64,000 bases of DNA. It comes from Herbaspirillum sp. 3R11 (GTDB lineage Bacteria > Pseudomonadota > Gammaproteobacteria > Burkholderiales > Burkholderiaceae_D). Below, one piece after another: positions 1-9,509 of this stretch. The position numbers and the translations under genes are program-made. Position 1 is the first letter of the stretch; every line of letters begins with the position of its first letter. The notes below the pieces were generated by a model, which saw only the letters and a program-made list of their open reading frames with translations, ran no database searches and was not told where the DNA came from. Location of the stretch: assembly GCF_004563925.1 (NCBI RefSeq), contig NZ_SPNJ01000002.1:434001-498000 (forward strand), given 5' to 3'.

Positions 1-332
1 AGGCTGATGATCCGACCAAGGTCTGGACCATCGACGAACTCAAGCAACGCGGCGAAAAAGTCTATACCTCCAATTGCGTGGTCTGCCACCAGGCCAACGG
101 CAAGGGCGTGCCGGGCGCGTTCCCTGCGCTGGACGGCGATCCGGTCGTGAACGGTCCGAAGGCCGCGCAGATCGCGGTCGTGCTGAACGGCAAGAACGCG
201 ATGCCGGCCTGGAAGTCGGTGCTGAACGACACCGAGATCGCCGCCGTGATTACCTACACACGCAACAGCTGGTCCAATAAAGCACAAGAAAACATCGTCC
301 AACCGGCCGAGGTCCTGGCTGCGCGCAAGTAA
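1..332 (+). CDS. coxB: Cytochrome c oxidase subunit II, C-terminal part (5' end outside window)
   Basis: Only the last 109 or so codons are present; the reading frame is open from base 3 and the gene begins left of the window. The fragment is a class I cytochrome c domain: a CVVCH heme-binding motif lies at residues 25-29 of the fragment, and a later KNAMPAW stretch supplies the likely axial Met. A cytochrome c domain fused to the C-terminus of subunit II is typical of caa3/aa3-type oxidases of betaproteobacteria. The gene immediately precedes ctaD, as expected for an oxidase operon. The CuA domain is not visible here, so the identification rests on the heme domain and context. Confidence 0.9.
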   Translation, partial: ADDPTKVWTIDELKQRGEKVYTSNCVVCHQANGKGVPGAFPALDGDPVVNGPKAAQIAVVLNGKNAMPAWKSVLNDTEIAAVITYTRNSWSNKAQENIVQPAEVLAARK

Positions 333-396
333 CTGAATTAAGTGAGAACCTGCGCGCCGGGAAGGTGCGCATGTATCGAAGAATTGGGAGACTGAA

Positions 397-2025
397 ATGA
401 GCACAACAGTAGTCGATCACGGCCACGATCATTCGCATGCACATGATCATGCCGCACATGGCCATGATGATCACGGACATCACGATCATCCGCACGGCTG
501 GCGCCGCTGGGTCTTTGCAACCAACCACAAGGACATCGGTACCCTGTACCTGTGGTTCTCGTTCACCATGCTGCTGTCCGGCGGTGTGCTGGCGCTGCTG
601 ATCCGCGCTGAACTGTTCCAGCCCGGCCTGCAATTCTTCCGCCCTGAATTCTTCAACCAGCTGACCACGATGCACGGCCTGGTGATGGTGTTCGGCGCGA
701 TCATGCCGGCCTTCGTCGGCTTCGCCAACTGGATGATCCCGCTGCAGATCGGCGCCTCCGACATGGCGTTCGCCCGCATGAACAACTTCTCGTTCTGGCT
801 GCTGCCGCCTGCGGCGCTGCTGCTGGCCGGTTCCTTCCTGGTGCCGGGCGGTGCGACTGCCGCCGGCTGGACCCTGTATGCGCCGCTGTCGACGCAAATG
901 GGCCCGGGCATGGACATGGGTATTTTCGCGATGCACATCATGGGCGCATCGTCGATCATGGGCTCGATCAACATCATCGTCACCATCCTCAACATGCGCG
1001 CTCCCGGCATGACGCTGATGAAGATGCCGATGTTCTGCTGGACCTGGCTGATCACCGCCTACCTGCTGATCGCCGTGATGCCGGTGCTGGCAGGCGCGAT
1101 CACCATGACGCTGACTGACCGTCATTTCGGTACCTCCTTCTTCAACGCAGCCGGCGGCGGCGACCCGGTGATGTATCAACACATCTTCTGGTTCTTCGGC
1201 CACCCCGAGGTCTACATCATGATTCTGCCGGCGTTCGGCATCGTGTCGCAGATCATCCCGGCCTTCGCTCGCAAGCAACTGTTCGGCTATGCATCGATGG
1301 TTTACGCGACTGCATCGATCGCGATCCTGTCGTTCATCGTCTGGGCCCACCACATGTTCACCACCGGCATGCCGGTGACTGCACAGCTGTTCTTCATGTA
1401 CGCCACGATGCTGATCGCCGTGCCGACCGGCGTGAAGATCTTCAACTGGATCGCCACCATGTGGCGTGGTTCGATGACGTTTGAAACACCGATGCTGTTC
1501 TCGGTCGGCTTCATCTTCGTGTTCACCATGGGCGGCTTCACCGGCCTGATCCTGGCCGTGACCCCGATCGACATCCAGATGCAGGATACCTACTACGTGG
1601 TGGCGCACTTCCACTACGTGTTGGTGGCCGGTTCGCTGTTCGCCTTGTTCGCCGGTTTCTACTACTGGGGTCCGAAGTGGACAGGCTTCATGTACAACGA
1701 AACCCGCGGCAAGATCCACTTCTGGAACTCGCTGGTCTGGTTCAACGTGACCTTCTTCCCGATGCACTTCCTGGGTCTGGCCGGCATGCCGCGACGCTAC
1801 GCCGACTATCCGGCGCAGTTCACCGACTTCAACATGCTCGCGACCATCGGCGCGTTCGGTTTCGGTCTGTCGCAGGTGTACTTCCTGTTCTTCGTGGTGA
1901 TCCCGTCGATCAAGGGCGGCGTCAAGGCAGCAGACAAGCCATGGGAAGGCGCTGAAGGTCTGGAGTGGACTGTGCCGAGCCCGGCGCCGTTCCACACATT
2001 CGAAACGCCACCGACAGTTAAGTAA
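397..2025 (+). CDS. ctaD: Cytochrome c oxidase subunit I (aa3 type)
   Basis: This is the catalytic membrane subunit that reduces O2 to water and pumps protons. Heme ligands are visible at H93 (TMHG) and H406 (AHFHY). H269 with Y273 (HPEVY, the cross-linked His-Tyr pair) and H318/H319 form the CuB site, and H404 the heme a3 ligand. K347 in TGVKIFNW fits the K-channel. At 542 aa the length is normal for the family. The N-terminus is unusual: 13 histidines fall within residues 8-33, before the conserved WVFATNHKDIG start of the core. A GGGAGA-like ribosome binding site precedes the ATG. It sits between coxB and the assembly genes. Confidence 0.98.
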   Translation: MSTTVVDHGHDHSHAHDHAAHGHDDHGHHDHPHGWRRWVFATNHKDIGTLYLWFSFTMLLSGGVLALLIRAELFQPGLQFFRPEFFNQLTTMHGLVMVFGAIMPAFVGFANWMIPLQIGASDMAFARMNNFSFWLLPPAALLLAGSFLVPGGATAAGWTLYAPLSTQMGPGMDMGIFAMHIMGASSIMGSINIIVTILNMRAPGMTLMKMPMFCWTWLITAYLLIAVMPVLAGAITMTLTDRHFGTSFFNAAGGGDPVMYQHIFWFFGHPEVYIMILPAFGIVSQIIPAFARKQLFGYASMVYATASIAILSFIVWAHHMFTTGMPVTAQLFFMYATMLIAVPTGVKIFNWIATMWRGSMTFETPMLFSVGFIFVFTMGGFTGLILAVTPIDIQMQDTYYVVAHFHYVLVAGSLFALFAGFYYWGPKWTGFMYNETRGKIHFWNSLVWFNVTFFPMHFLGLAGMPRRYADYPAQFTDFNMLATIGAFGFGLSQVYFLFFVVIPSIKGGVKAADKPWEGAEGLEWTVPSPAPFHTFETPPTVK

Positions 2026-2059
2026 AAAAGGAGCGGCGGGCTGGTCCCGCCCACTTTGT

Positions 2060-2167
2060 ATGACAGATCGTAAAAAGCCGAATAATCTGCGCACGGGTTT
2101 GTTGCTGGCGCTGGTGGCATTTGTGTTCTTTGCCGGTATCTTCATCAACCGCATCTGGTTCCGCTGA
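2060..2167 (+). CDS. Cytochrome oxidase small assembly protein, 35 aa
   Basis: This very short gene encodes MTDRKKPNN followed by one hydrophobic transmembrane segment (about residues 13-30) and ends in NRIWFR. Its TGA overlaps the ATG of ctaG (TGATG), which indicates translational coupling. Small single-pass proteins in this exact position, between ctaD and the Cox11 gene, are known in Burkholderiales as cytochrome oxidase small assembly proteins. The assignment rests on position, size and topology; the molecular role is not shown by the sequence. Confidence 0.8.
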   Translation: MTDRKKPNNLRTGLLLALVAFVFFAGIFINRIWFR

Positions 2168-2736
2168 TGAGCGACGCCGACAAGAACGACGCGTCGCCGG
2201 AACGCAGCCTGAACCGCCGGATGCTCGGCAAGCTGCTGGTGATTGCAGTGTTGATGTTCGGTTTCGGCTATGCGCTGATCCCGGTGTATAAAAAGATTTG
2301 CGAAGTGACCGGTGTCAATTTCCTGACGCCCAAAGATGTGACGGTCGAAGCGCCGAGCAACAGCCAGATCGACAAGAGCCGCACCGTGACGATCGAGTTC
2401 GACGGCAATTCGCAGGGACCGTGGCGTTTCCGCCCGACCGTGGCCAGCATGAAGGTCCATCCGGGCGAGATGACGCAGGTGGTGTACGAGGTGGTCAATA
2501 CCCAGGCGCGCAGCGTCGACGCCCAGGCGATCCCGAGTTATGCGCCGCAACAGTCGGCAGCCTTCTTCAAGAAGGTGGAATGTTTCTGTTTCACGCAGCA
2601 GACGCTGGGCCCGAACCAGGCCAAGCAAATGCCGGTGGTGTTCTACATCGATCCGGCGCTGCCCAAGGATGTAACGACGATCACGCTGTCCTATACGTTC
2701 TTCGAGATCGGCGGGCAGGCCAAGAAGGCCAGCTGA
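2167..2736 (+). CDS. ctaG: Cytochrome c oxidase assembly protein CtaG/Cox11
   Basis: Cox11 delivers copper to the CuB site of subunit I. The 189-aa protein has one N-terminal membrane anchor (about residues 22-42) followed by a periplasmic beta-sandwich domain. The copper-binding CFC motif is at residues 139-141 (ECFCF), as in the family. Its start overlaps the stop of the 35-aa assembly gene, and it lies between ctaD and ctaE, so it is almost certainly cotranscribed with the oxidase. Confidence 0.97.
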   Translation: MSDADKNDASPERSLNRRMLGKLLVIAVLMFGFGYALIPVYKKICEVTGVNFLTPKDVTVEAPSNSQIDKSRTVTIEFDGNSQGPWRFRPTVASMKVHPGEMTQVVYEVVNTQARSVDAQAIPSYAPQQSAAFFKKVECFCFTQQTLGPNQAKQMPVVFYIDPALPKDVTTITLSYTFFEIGGQAKKAS

Positions 2737-2794
2737 AGAGAAGTCGAAGAAAGTAAGTTGAGATCGGTCGTAGGCAACAGGAAGGAAGCGGCAC

Positions 2795-3022
2795 ATGAGC
2801 GACTTGAAGGATGCAACCCAGCGCAAGGCTTCATTTGCAGCAACGATGAAGGCGGTGTTCTGGTCGTTCTTCGGTGTGCGCAAGCGCAGCGATTACGAAA
2901 GCGATGCAGCCAAGCTGAATCCGTTGCACGTCATCATCGCCGGCGTCATCGGCGCGGCGATTTTTGTGACGGTATTGGTATTGATCGTGAAAATGGTAGT
3001 GGGCTCGGCGGTTTCTTCGTGA
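2795..3022 (+). CDS. DUF2970 family membrane protein, 75 aa
   Basis: The protein has a short polar N-terminus with KASFAATMKAVFWSFFGVRKR, a DUF2970 signature, and one C-terminal transmembrane helix (about residues 46-70). Genes of this family are regularly found in oxidase operons of betaproteobacteria between ctaG and ctaE, as here, but their function is not established. An AGGAAG ribosome-binding sequence precedes the ATG. Confidence 0.85.
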   Translation: MSDLKDATQRKASFAATMKAVFWSFFGVRKRSDYESDAAKLNPLHVIIAGVIGAAIFVTVLVLIVKMVVGSAVSS

Positions 3023-3119
3023 AGCAGCCGCAGTCCGGCAGCAAGACATAACGGATGTGGCAGTGCAGGTCAGAAGCAGTCATTTATAAAAGATCCGAAT
3101 TTTGTATTGGGAGATGGAG

Positions 3120-3980
3120 ATGAGTTCTCAACACGCTAAAGCGCCGTACTATTTTGTACCTGGTCCCTCGCAGTGGCCGGTGCTGGCGGGTATTGCAATG
3201 CTGGTCACCATGGCCGGCGCATCGGCCTGGGTCAACGGCTATTCCTGGGGCATGCCGCTCAACCTGATCGGCATCGTCGCCGTGCTGGTGGTGCTGTACA
3301 AGTGGTTCGGCCAGGCCATCGGCGAGTCCGAATCCGGTCAGTACAACGCCCGTATCGATGCCTCGTTCCGCTGGAGCATGGGCTGGTTCATCTTCTCCGA
3401 AGTGATGTTCTTCGCGGCGTTCTTCGGTGCGTTGTTCTATGCCCGCAGCATCACCATGCCGTGGCTGGCCGATCTGGATCACAAGGTGATCTGGCCCGAC
3501 TTCGCTGCGCACTGGGGCAACATCGGTCCGGCCCGTACGATCGAATCGTTCCAGACCATGGGCCCGTTCCCGATCCCGACCATCAACACGGCACTGCTGC
3601 TGACTTCGGGCGTGACGCTGACGATTTCGCACCATGCGCTGCGCGCCGGTCACCGGACGCAAACCGCGATCTGGCTGTTCGCCACCGTACTGCTGGGCGC
3701 GATCTTCATGGGCTTCCAGGCTTACGAATACATGCACGCCTACAGCGAGCTGAACCTCAAGCTCACTTCCGGCATCTACGGTTCGACCTTCTTCATGCTG
3801 ACCGGCTTCCACGGCTTCCACGTGACCATGGGCGCGATCATGCTGTCGGTGGTGCTGTACCGCGTGCTGCGCGGCCACTTCACGCCGGAACACCACTTCG
3901 CCTTCGAAGGCGCCGCCTGGTACTGGCACTTTGTGGACGTGGTCTGGCTGGGTCTGTACGTCGTGGTCTACTGGCTGTAA
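3120..3980 (+). CDS. ctaE: Cytochrome c oxidase subunit III
   Basis: Subunit III stabilises the oxidase core. The 286-aa product has seven predicted hydrophobic segments and the family features SEVMFFAAFFGA, GFHGFHVTMG and WYWHFVDVVWL near the C-terminus. The start is set at base 3120 (MSSQHAKAPYY) because GGGAG at 3109-3113 is well spaced for it; an in-frame ATG at 3114 and a TTG at 3102 are too close to that site or upstream of it. A strong terminator follows at 4005-4029 and closes the structural oxidase operon. Confidence 0.97.
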   Translation: MSSQHAKAPYYFVPGPSQWPVLAGIAMLVTMAGASAWVNGYSWGMPLNLIGIVAVLVVLYKWFGQAIGESESGQYNARIDASFRWSMGWFIFSEVMFFAAFFGALFYARSITMPWLADLDHKVIWPDFAAHWGNIGPARTIESFQTMGPFPIPTINTALLLTSGVTLTISHHALRAGHRTQTAIWLFATVLLGAIFMGFQAYEYMHAYSELNLKLTSGIYGSTFFMLTGFHGFHVTMGAIMLSVVLYRVLRGHFTPEHHFAFEGAAWYWHFVDVVWLGLYVVVYWL

Positions 3981-4004
3981 CGACTACCCGCTCCGGCAAC
4001 AAAA

Positions 4005-4029
4005 AGCCGCACTTCGGTGCGGCTTTTTT
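4005..4029 (+). terminator. Rho-independent terminator after ctaE
   Basis: An 8-bp stem (AGCCGCAC / GTGCGGCT) with a TTCG tetraloop is followed directly by a run of T. It lies 24 bases after the ctaE stop codon. Confidence 0.93.
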
Positions 4030-4122
4030 ACGGGCCAAACATTCGTCGCTGCGTCGAAAAATCAGGAAAGCCCGGGCTGCATCGTGTAAGCTGTGGCGGC
4101 TCGTGCTGCCGGATCGGGCCGG

Positions 4123-4323
4123 TCAGCGAATGCCGGTCGGTTGTATCCAGCCCAGGCGATAGGCGATCAGCAGCAGGATGAACAGCAGCACCGAGAATCC
4201 CACGCGCATCGTCAGCGCATACACCGTGCGATTGCTCTTGCCCTTGTCGCGCATCATGAACAGCAGGGCGGATGCAAGGCTGCCGATGATGAGCACGAAA
4301 GCGATGGCGACGATGATTTTCAT
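4123..4323 (-). CDS. Twin transmembrane protein (DUF2909), 66 aa
   Basis: The 66-aa product consists almost wholly of two hydrophobic helices (about residues 3-22 and 40-58) joined by a basic loop, RDKGKSNRTVY, and ends in GWIQPTGIR. This matches the DUF2909 'twin transmembrane protein' family, which typically sits next to SURF1 in betaproteobacterial oxidase loci. It is divergent from the SURF1 gene, with 69 bases between the two starts. Its function is unknown; an oxidase assembly link is inferred from location only. Confidence 0.85.
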   Translation of the reverse strand: MKIIVAIAFVLIIGSLASALLFMMRDKGKSNRTVYALTMRVGFSVLLFILLLIAYRLGWIQPTGIR

Positions 4324-4392
4324 GGCGGGTGCAGGTGGGGTAAAAGGAAGGTGCCGCAGCGTGCGGGGCGGCTTGAATAAAGTGACATTGTA

Positions 4393-5124
4393 ATGCCAAT
4401 CAGATTCCGTATTCGATGGATTCCGCTGCTGGCCACCGTGATCGTGGCGGCCATCGGCGTGTCGCTGGGGCAGTGGCAGACGCGGCGCGGCGACGAGAAG
4501 CAAGCGATCCAGGCGAAGATGGCGGCGCGCCAGTCGGCCCCGGCCATGACGCTGGAAAACGCCGCCGGGATTGACGTCGCCGAGGCTGAATTCCGTCACG
4601 TCAAACTGCGCGGCCGCTTCGTGCCCGAGTGGACGACCTACTTGGAAAATCGCCCCTACAATGGCGTGCCCGGATTCTACGTGCTGATGCCGTTTAAAAT
4701 AACCGGCTCCGCAGCGTCGGCAATCCTGATCGAACGCGGCTGGGCGCCGCGTGATGCAAATGACCGCACGCGTGTGCCGGTGGTGCCGACGCCGGCGGAT
4801 GAAATTGAAATTGAAGGCGTGATACGCAGCGACGCCGGCCATTTGCTGCAGCTCGGCGCGGCCGAGGCGCCGCGTCCCGGCGCGATCATGCAGAACCTCG
4901 ACATCGCCGCTTACGCACGCGCCAGTCAATTGCCGCTGGCGCCGTTTGTGGTGGAACAGTCGGGCGAAATCAAGGATGGTCTGGTGCGCGACTGGCCGGC
5001 GCCGTCGCTGGGAATAGACCGTCATCGCGGCTACGCCGTGCAATGGTATGCGCTGGCCTTGATGGCCGTGATTTTTTTTGTTGTCACAGGATTCCGAAGT
5101 GGAAAAAAACAAAGAGCAGGGTAA
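4393..5124 (+). CDS. SURF1 family cytochrome oxidase biogenesis protein
   Basis: SURF1 proteins help insert heme a into cytochrome oxidase subunit I. The 243-aa protein has the two-helix topology of the family: an N-terminal helix at about residues 8-25 ending in GQWQTRR, and a C-terminal helix at about 215-235. The intervening periplasmic domain carries the family ENRPYNGVPGFYVL and ERGWAPRD motifs. Its 3' end overlaps the next gene by 26 bases. Confidence 0.94.
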   Translation: MPIRFRIRWIPLLATVIVAAIGVSLGQWQTRRGDEKQAIQAKMAARQSAPAMTLENAAGIDVAEAEFRHVKLRGRFVPEWTTYLENRPYNGVPGFYVLMPFKITGSAASAILIERGWAPRDANDRTRVPVVPTPADEIEIEGVIRSDAGHLLQLGAAEAPRPGAIMQNLDIAAYARASQLPLAPFVVEQSGEIKDGLVRDWPAPSLGIDRHRGYAVQWYALALMAVIFFVVTGFRSGKKQRAG

Positions 5125-5719
5125 GAACCAACCGCAGGGCCAACAACGCAAGCGCGGTCGCTGGAAACTGTTGCTGGTGGTGGCGGTATGCGCCGCGCCG
5201 ATGATCGCGTCGTATTTGACTTACTACGTGATCAAGCCGGAGGGCCGCACCAATTACGGCACGCTGCTCGACCCGCGCGACTACCCGATTCCGCCGCTGG
5301 GCAGCACTGAACTCGACGGTAAACCGGCAAAGCTTGAGGACTACAAGGGCAAGTGGGTCCTGCTGCAAGTGGCCGGCGGCGATTGCGATCAGTCTTGCAA
5401 GACGCGCCTGTTCGCCATGCGCCAGCTGCGCCTGATGCAGGGCAAGGAAATGGAACGCATCGAACGGGTCTGGCTGATCACCGACGCCAAGCCGCTCGAC
5501 ACCATGCTCATGCGCGAATACGACGGCACCGACATGCTGCGCGTCGATCCGAAGCTGCTCAAGGCCTGGTTGCCGACCGAGGCCGGCACCAGCGTGGAAG
5601 ATCACCTCTACATGATCGATCCGCGCGGCAACCTGATGATGCGCTTCCCCAAGGACGCCGACCCCAACAAGGTCAAGAAGGACATCAGCAAACTGCTGCG
5701 CGCGTCGAGCATAGGATAA
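5099..5719 (+). CDS. SCO-like membrane-anchored thioredoxin-fold protein
   Basis: The protein has a basic N-terminus, one transmembrane helix (about residues 23-40) and a periplasmic thioredoxin-like domain. It carries C96-x3-C100 (CDQSC) at the position of the SCO1 copper-binding motif and a late DHLYMIDPRGNL segment. The GTG at 5099 is taken as start because AGGA at 5087-5090 is well spaced for it; this makes a 206-aa product overlapping the SURF1 gene. SCO proteins mature the CuA site of subunit II. A second, canonical SCO protein lies at 7731-8327, so the two may have divided roles (inference). Confidence 0.78.
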   Translation: MEKNKEQGKNQPQGQQRKRGRWKLLLVVAVCAAPMIASYLTYYVIKPEGRTNYGTLLDPRDYPIPPLGSTELDGKPAKLEDYKGKWVLLQVAGGDCDQSCKTRLFAMRQLRLMQGKEMERIERVWLITDAKPLDTMLMREYDGTDMLRVDPKLLKAWLPTEAGTSVEDHLYMIDPRGNLMMRFPKDADPNKVKKDISKLLRASSIG

Positions 5720-5726
5720 AACCGTC

Positions 5727-6833
5727 ATGCTGATTCAACTTGCCATCATGGGCCTGCTGGTCGCGCTGATTCCGCTGACGCTGACCTGGGTGTCCAATGA
5801 CGCCGACAAATACCGCAAGCTGGTCTGGATCACGCTGTTCCTGACCTTCGACCTGATCATGTTCGGCGCTTTCACGCGGCTGACCGATTCCGGCCTGGGC
5901 TGTCCCGACTGGCCGGGTTGCTACGGCCATTCGAATCCGCTGCTGGCGCATGAACATATCACCGCCGCGCAGGAAGCCATGCCGACCGGACCGGTGACGG
6001 TCGCCAAGGCCTGGATAGAAATGATCCATCGCTACCTGGCGATGGCGGTCGGCGTGCTGATCATTACGCTGATGGTGATTGCATGGCGGCGCTGGATCAA
6101 GTCGGGACGCACCGAGCTCAAGTTCCGGCCGTGGTTTCCGACCCTGTTGTTCTTGTTCGTCTGCCTGCAGGGCGCGTTCGGCGCCTGGACGGTGACGATG
6201 AAGCTGCAACCCGTGATCGTCACGATCCATCTGCTGCTCGGCCTGACCCTGTTGGCCATGCTGACCTGGCTGGGCGCGCGCCAGAATGTGCATGCGCCGG
6301 TGTCATTGCCCGGTCGCGCGCTGGCGTTGCCGGCGCTGATCGGCCTGTTGCTGCTGACCGTGCAGGTTGCGCTGGGCGGCTGGGTCAGCACCAACTATGC
6401 GGCGCTGGCGTGCAACGATTTCCCGCTGTGCCATGGCGCGCTGATTCCGCAGATGGATTTCGACAACGGCTTCACGCTGTGGCGCCACCTGGGCAAGACT
6501 GCCGACGGCGAATACCTGCCGTTCCCGGCGCTGACCGCAATTCATTGGGTGCACCGCACCTTCGCCTTCGTGGTGATCGGCTACATCGCCTGGCTGGCGC
6601 ACAAGGCGCTCAAGGACGGCGGCCTGCTCAAGACCGGGCGCGGCTTGCTGATCGTGATCGCGCTGCAGCTGGTCACCGGCCTGGCGACGATTTATCTGAA
6701 CTGGCCGCTGGCCATCGCCGTCGTGCACAACGGCGGTGCAGCGCTGCTGCTGCTTTTGCTGGTCATGTTAAACTACAAGACCAGACACGCCCCTGCCGTC
6801 GAGGCCGCACGCGCCGTTCCCGCACCGTTTTGA
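5727..6833 (+). CDS. ctaA: Heme A synthase (COX15/CtaA)
   Basis: Heme A synthase oxidises the C8 methyl of heme O to a formyl group to make heme A for the oxidase. The 368-aa product is an eight-helix membrane protein. The signature [22 protein letters not shown] appears near residue 45-68, and conserved heme-ligating histidines occur in MIHRYLA and IHWVHRTF. It lies seven bases after the SCO-like gene and four before ctaB, so the three are likely cotranscribed. Confidence 0.97.
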   Translation: MLIQLAIMGLLVALIPLTLTWVSNDADKYRKLVWITLFLTFDLIMFGAFTRLTDSGLGCPDWPGCYGHSNPLLAHEHITAAQEAMPTGPVTVAKAWIEMIHRYLAMAVGVLIITLMVIAWRRWIKSGRTELKFRPWFPTLLFLFVCLQGAFGAWTVTMKLQPVIVTIHLLLGLTLLAMLTWLGARQNVHAPVSLPGRALALPALIGLLLLTVQVALGGWVSTNYAALACNDFPLCHGALIPQMDFDNGFTLWRHLGKTADGEYLPFPALTAIHWVHRTFAFVVIGYIAWLAHKALKDGGLLKTGRGLLIVIALQLVTGLATIYLNWPLAIAVVHNGGAALLLLLLVMLNYKTRHAPAVEAARAVPAPF

Positions 6834-6837
6834 AGAC

Positions 6838-7731
6838 ATGACCACATTGACCGCACAACCCAATCGCATCGCCCAGTACTGGGCCTTGACCAAGCCGCGC
6901 GTGACGCAGCTGGCGGTATTCTGCGCCGTCATCGGCATGTTCCTGGCGACGCCGGAATTGCCCGACTGGCGCAAGGTCGTGTTCGCCACCATCGGCATCT
7001 GGCTGCTGGCCGGCGCCGCTTTCGCCATCAACTGCCTGGTGGAACGCGAAATCGATTCGCGCATGGCGCGCACCGCACGCCGTCCGATGGCGCGCGGCGA
7101 AATCACCGTGCCGCAGACGCTGATGTTTTCCGGCGTGATCGGCGGCATGGGCATGTGGGTGCTGTACGCGCTGGTCAATCCGCTGACCATGTGGCTGACG
7201 CTGGCGACCTTCGTCGGCTACGCCATCATCTACACCATCATCCTCAAACCATCGACGCCGCAGAACATCGTCATCGGCGGCCTGTCGGGCGCGATGCCGC
7301 CGGCGCTGGGCTGGGCCGCGATCGCCAATGACGTGCCGATGCAGGCCTGGATCCTGGTCCTGATCATCTTCATCTGGACGCCTCCGCACTTCTGGGCGCT
7401 GGCGATGTACCGCCGCGACGACTACGCCAAATCCGGCCTGCCGATGCTGCCGATCACGCACGGCATGAAGCTCACGCAATTCCATATCCTGCTCTACACG
7501 ATCGCGCTGATCGCCACCACCATGCTGCCGTTCGCGGTCGGCATGAGCGGCCTGATCTACCTGGGTACGGCGATCGTGCTGGGATTGATTTTCTTCCATT
7601 ACGCATGGCAGATCTATCGCCACTACACCGATCTGATTGCGCGCAAGGCTTTCACATTCTCGATCATTTACCTGTCGATCCTGTTCGCTGCGCTGCTGGT
7701 CGATCATTACCTGCTGTTCAGGACTTTCTGA
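6838..7731 (+). CDS. ctaB: Protoheme IX farnesyltransferase (heme O synthase)
   Basis: This UbiA-type prenyltransferase adds a farnesyl group to heme B to form heme O, the substrate of CtaA. The 297-aa membrane protein has the first Asp-rich-type motif in [19 protein letters not shown] and the second conserved region in [15 protein letters not shown]. Its TGA overlaps the ATG of the downstream SCO gene (TGATG). Order ctaA-ctaB is the usual heme A module. Confidence 0.97.
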   Translation: MTTLTAQPNRIAQYWALTKPRVTQLAVFCAVIGMFLATPELPDWRKVVFATIGIWLLAGAAFAINCLVEREIDSRMARTARRPMARGEITVPQTLMFSGVIGGMGMWVLYALVNPLTMWLTLATFVGYAIIYTIILKPSTPQNIVIGGLSGAMPPALGWAAIANDVPMQAWILVLIIFIWTPPHFWALAMYRRDDYAKSGLPMLPITHGMKLTQFHILLYTIALIATTMLPFAVGMSGLIYLGTAIVLGLIFFHYAWQIYRHYTDLIARKAFTFSIIYLSILFAALLVDHYLLFRTF

Positions 7732-8327
7732 TGAAACGTTTGCTGTCTTTCTTGCCGGCCGCGCTGCTGGCCCTCGGCGTACTGTCGCTGGCCGCCTGCC
7801 AGCAGAGCCCTGCCGAGAAATTCGTCAACACCGATGTTACCGGACTTGAGTACGCCAAGGACTTCGCGCTCACCGACCACAACGGCAAACCGCGCACGCT
7901 GGCCGATTTCAAGGGCAAGGCGGTGGTGATGTTCTTCGGCTATACACAATGCCCGGACGTCTGCCCGACCACCATGGCCGAGATGGCGAACGTGATGAAG
8001 GAACTCGGCCCGCAAGCCGACAAGGTGCAGGTGCTGTTCGTGACGGTCGATCCGGCGCGCGATACCCCGCAGATCCTGTCGCAGTATGTGCCTGCCTTCG
8101 ACAAGCGCTTCCTCGGCCTGTACGGCGACGAAGCCGCGACCGCCAAGGTGGCCAAGGAATTCAAGGTGTTCTACCAAAAGGTGCCGGGCAAGACTGCGGG
8201 CAGCTATACGATGGATCACACCGCCGGCAGTTACGTGTTCGATCCGCAGGGGCATATCCGCCTGTTCGTGCGGCACGGCCAGGGCGCCGAGCCCATCGTG
8301 CATGACCTGAAATTGCTGCTGTCCTGA
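7731..8327 (+). CDS. SCO1/SenC family copper chaperone lipoprotein
   Basis: SCO proteins bind copper and mature the CuA centre of cytochrome oxidase subunit II. The 198-aa precursor has a lipoprotein signal ending in LAAC with the lipidated Cys at residue 23. The copper ligands are C74 and C78 (CPDVC) and H163 (MDHTAGSYVF). The ATG at 7731 overlaps the ctaB stop. The gene ends the heme A/copper assembly operon and is followed by a bidirectional terminator. Confidence 0.96.
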   Translation: MKRLLSFLPAALLALGVLSLAACQQSPAEKFVNTDVTGLEYAKDFALTDHNGKPRTLADFKGKAVVMFFGYTQCPDVCPTTMAEMANVMKELGPQADKVQVLFVTVDPARDTPQILSQYVPAFDKRFLGLYGDEAATAKVAKEFKVFYQKVPGKTAGSYTMDHTAGSYVFDPQGHIRLFVRHGQGAEPIVHDLKLLLS

Positions 8328-8349
8328 ACGGACTCTGCGGACAAAAGAA

Positions 8350-8375
8350 AAGGCGCTCAGTTGAGCGCCTTTTTC
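8350..8375. terminator. Bidirectional terminator between SCO gene and rpoH
   Basis: A near-perfect hairpin (AGGCGCTC / GAGCGCCT with a four-base loop) has TTTTT on the plus-strand side and AAAAGAAAA on the other. It can therefore end transcription of both the SCO gene (+) and the convergent rpoH gene (-). Confidence 0.9.
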
Positions 8376-8412
8376 ATTGCTGCGGGGTTTGCCTGATGGT
8401 TTTGCCTGATTC

Positions 8413-9303
<891 letters not shown>

Positions 9304-9338
9304 TGATTCTCCTTGGTTCCTGTGAGGAAGCGATGCGT

Positions 9339-9370
9339 AAATGTGGCAGTTGCCAAATGTGGCAGTTACC
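9339..9370. repeat. Tandem 16-bp direct repeat in rpoH leader
   Basis: Two adjacent copies of AAATGTGGCAGTT(G/A)CC differ at one base. Copy one also contains the palindrome TGGCA-GT-TGCCA. They lie 36-67 bases upstream of the rpoH start, between the CIRCE element and the ribosome binding site. No known factor is assigned. Confidence 0.8.
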
Positions 9371-9399
9371 TTAAAGCCGCACTATTTCTATCAACTATT

Positions 9400-9426
9400 C
9401 TAGCACTCCTCATTTGAGAGTGCTAA
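9400..9426 (-). promoter_or_regulatory. CIRCE operator (HrcA binding site) upstream of rpoH
   Basis: The inverted repeat TAGCACTC-N9-GAGTGCTA matches the CIRCE consensus TTAGCACTC-N9-GAGTGCTAA at 17 of 18 arm positions; only the outermost base of one arm differs. It lies about 97 bases upstream of rpoH. CIRCE is the binding site of the heat-shock repressor HrcA, usually seen at groESL and dnaK. Confidence 0.92.
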
Positions 9427-9509
9427 TAACGAATCTGGAAGGAAGAAATAGGTATTCTCTATGACTGCTTTTTAGGCAATTGGCTTTTTCATCGCAAGAA
9501 TTAGAGGAG

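Noticed and set aside
250..2883. Long minus-strand open frame opposite coxB, ctaD and ctaG
   Set aside because: It covers strongly conserved oxidase genes on the other strand and has His/Arg-rich composition typical of antisense frames in high-GC DNA; no family similarity.
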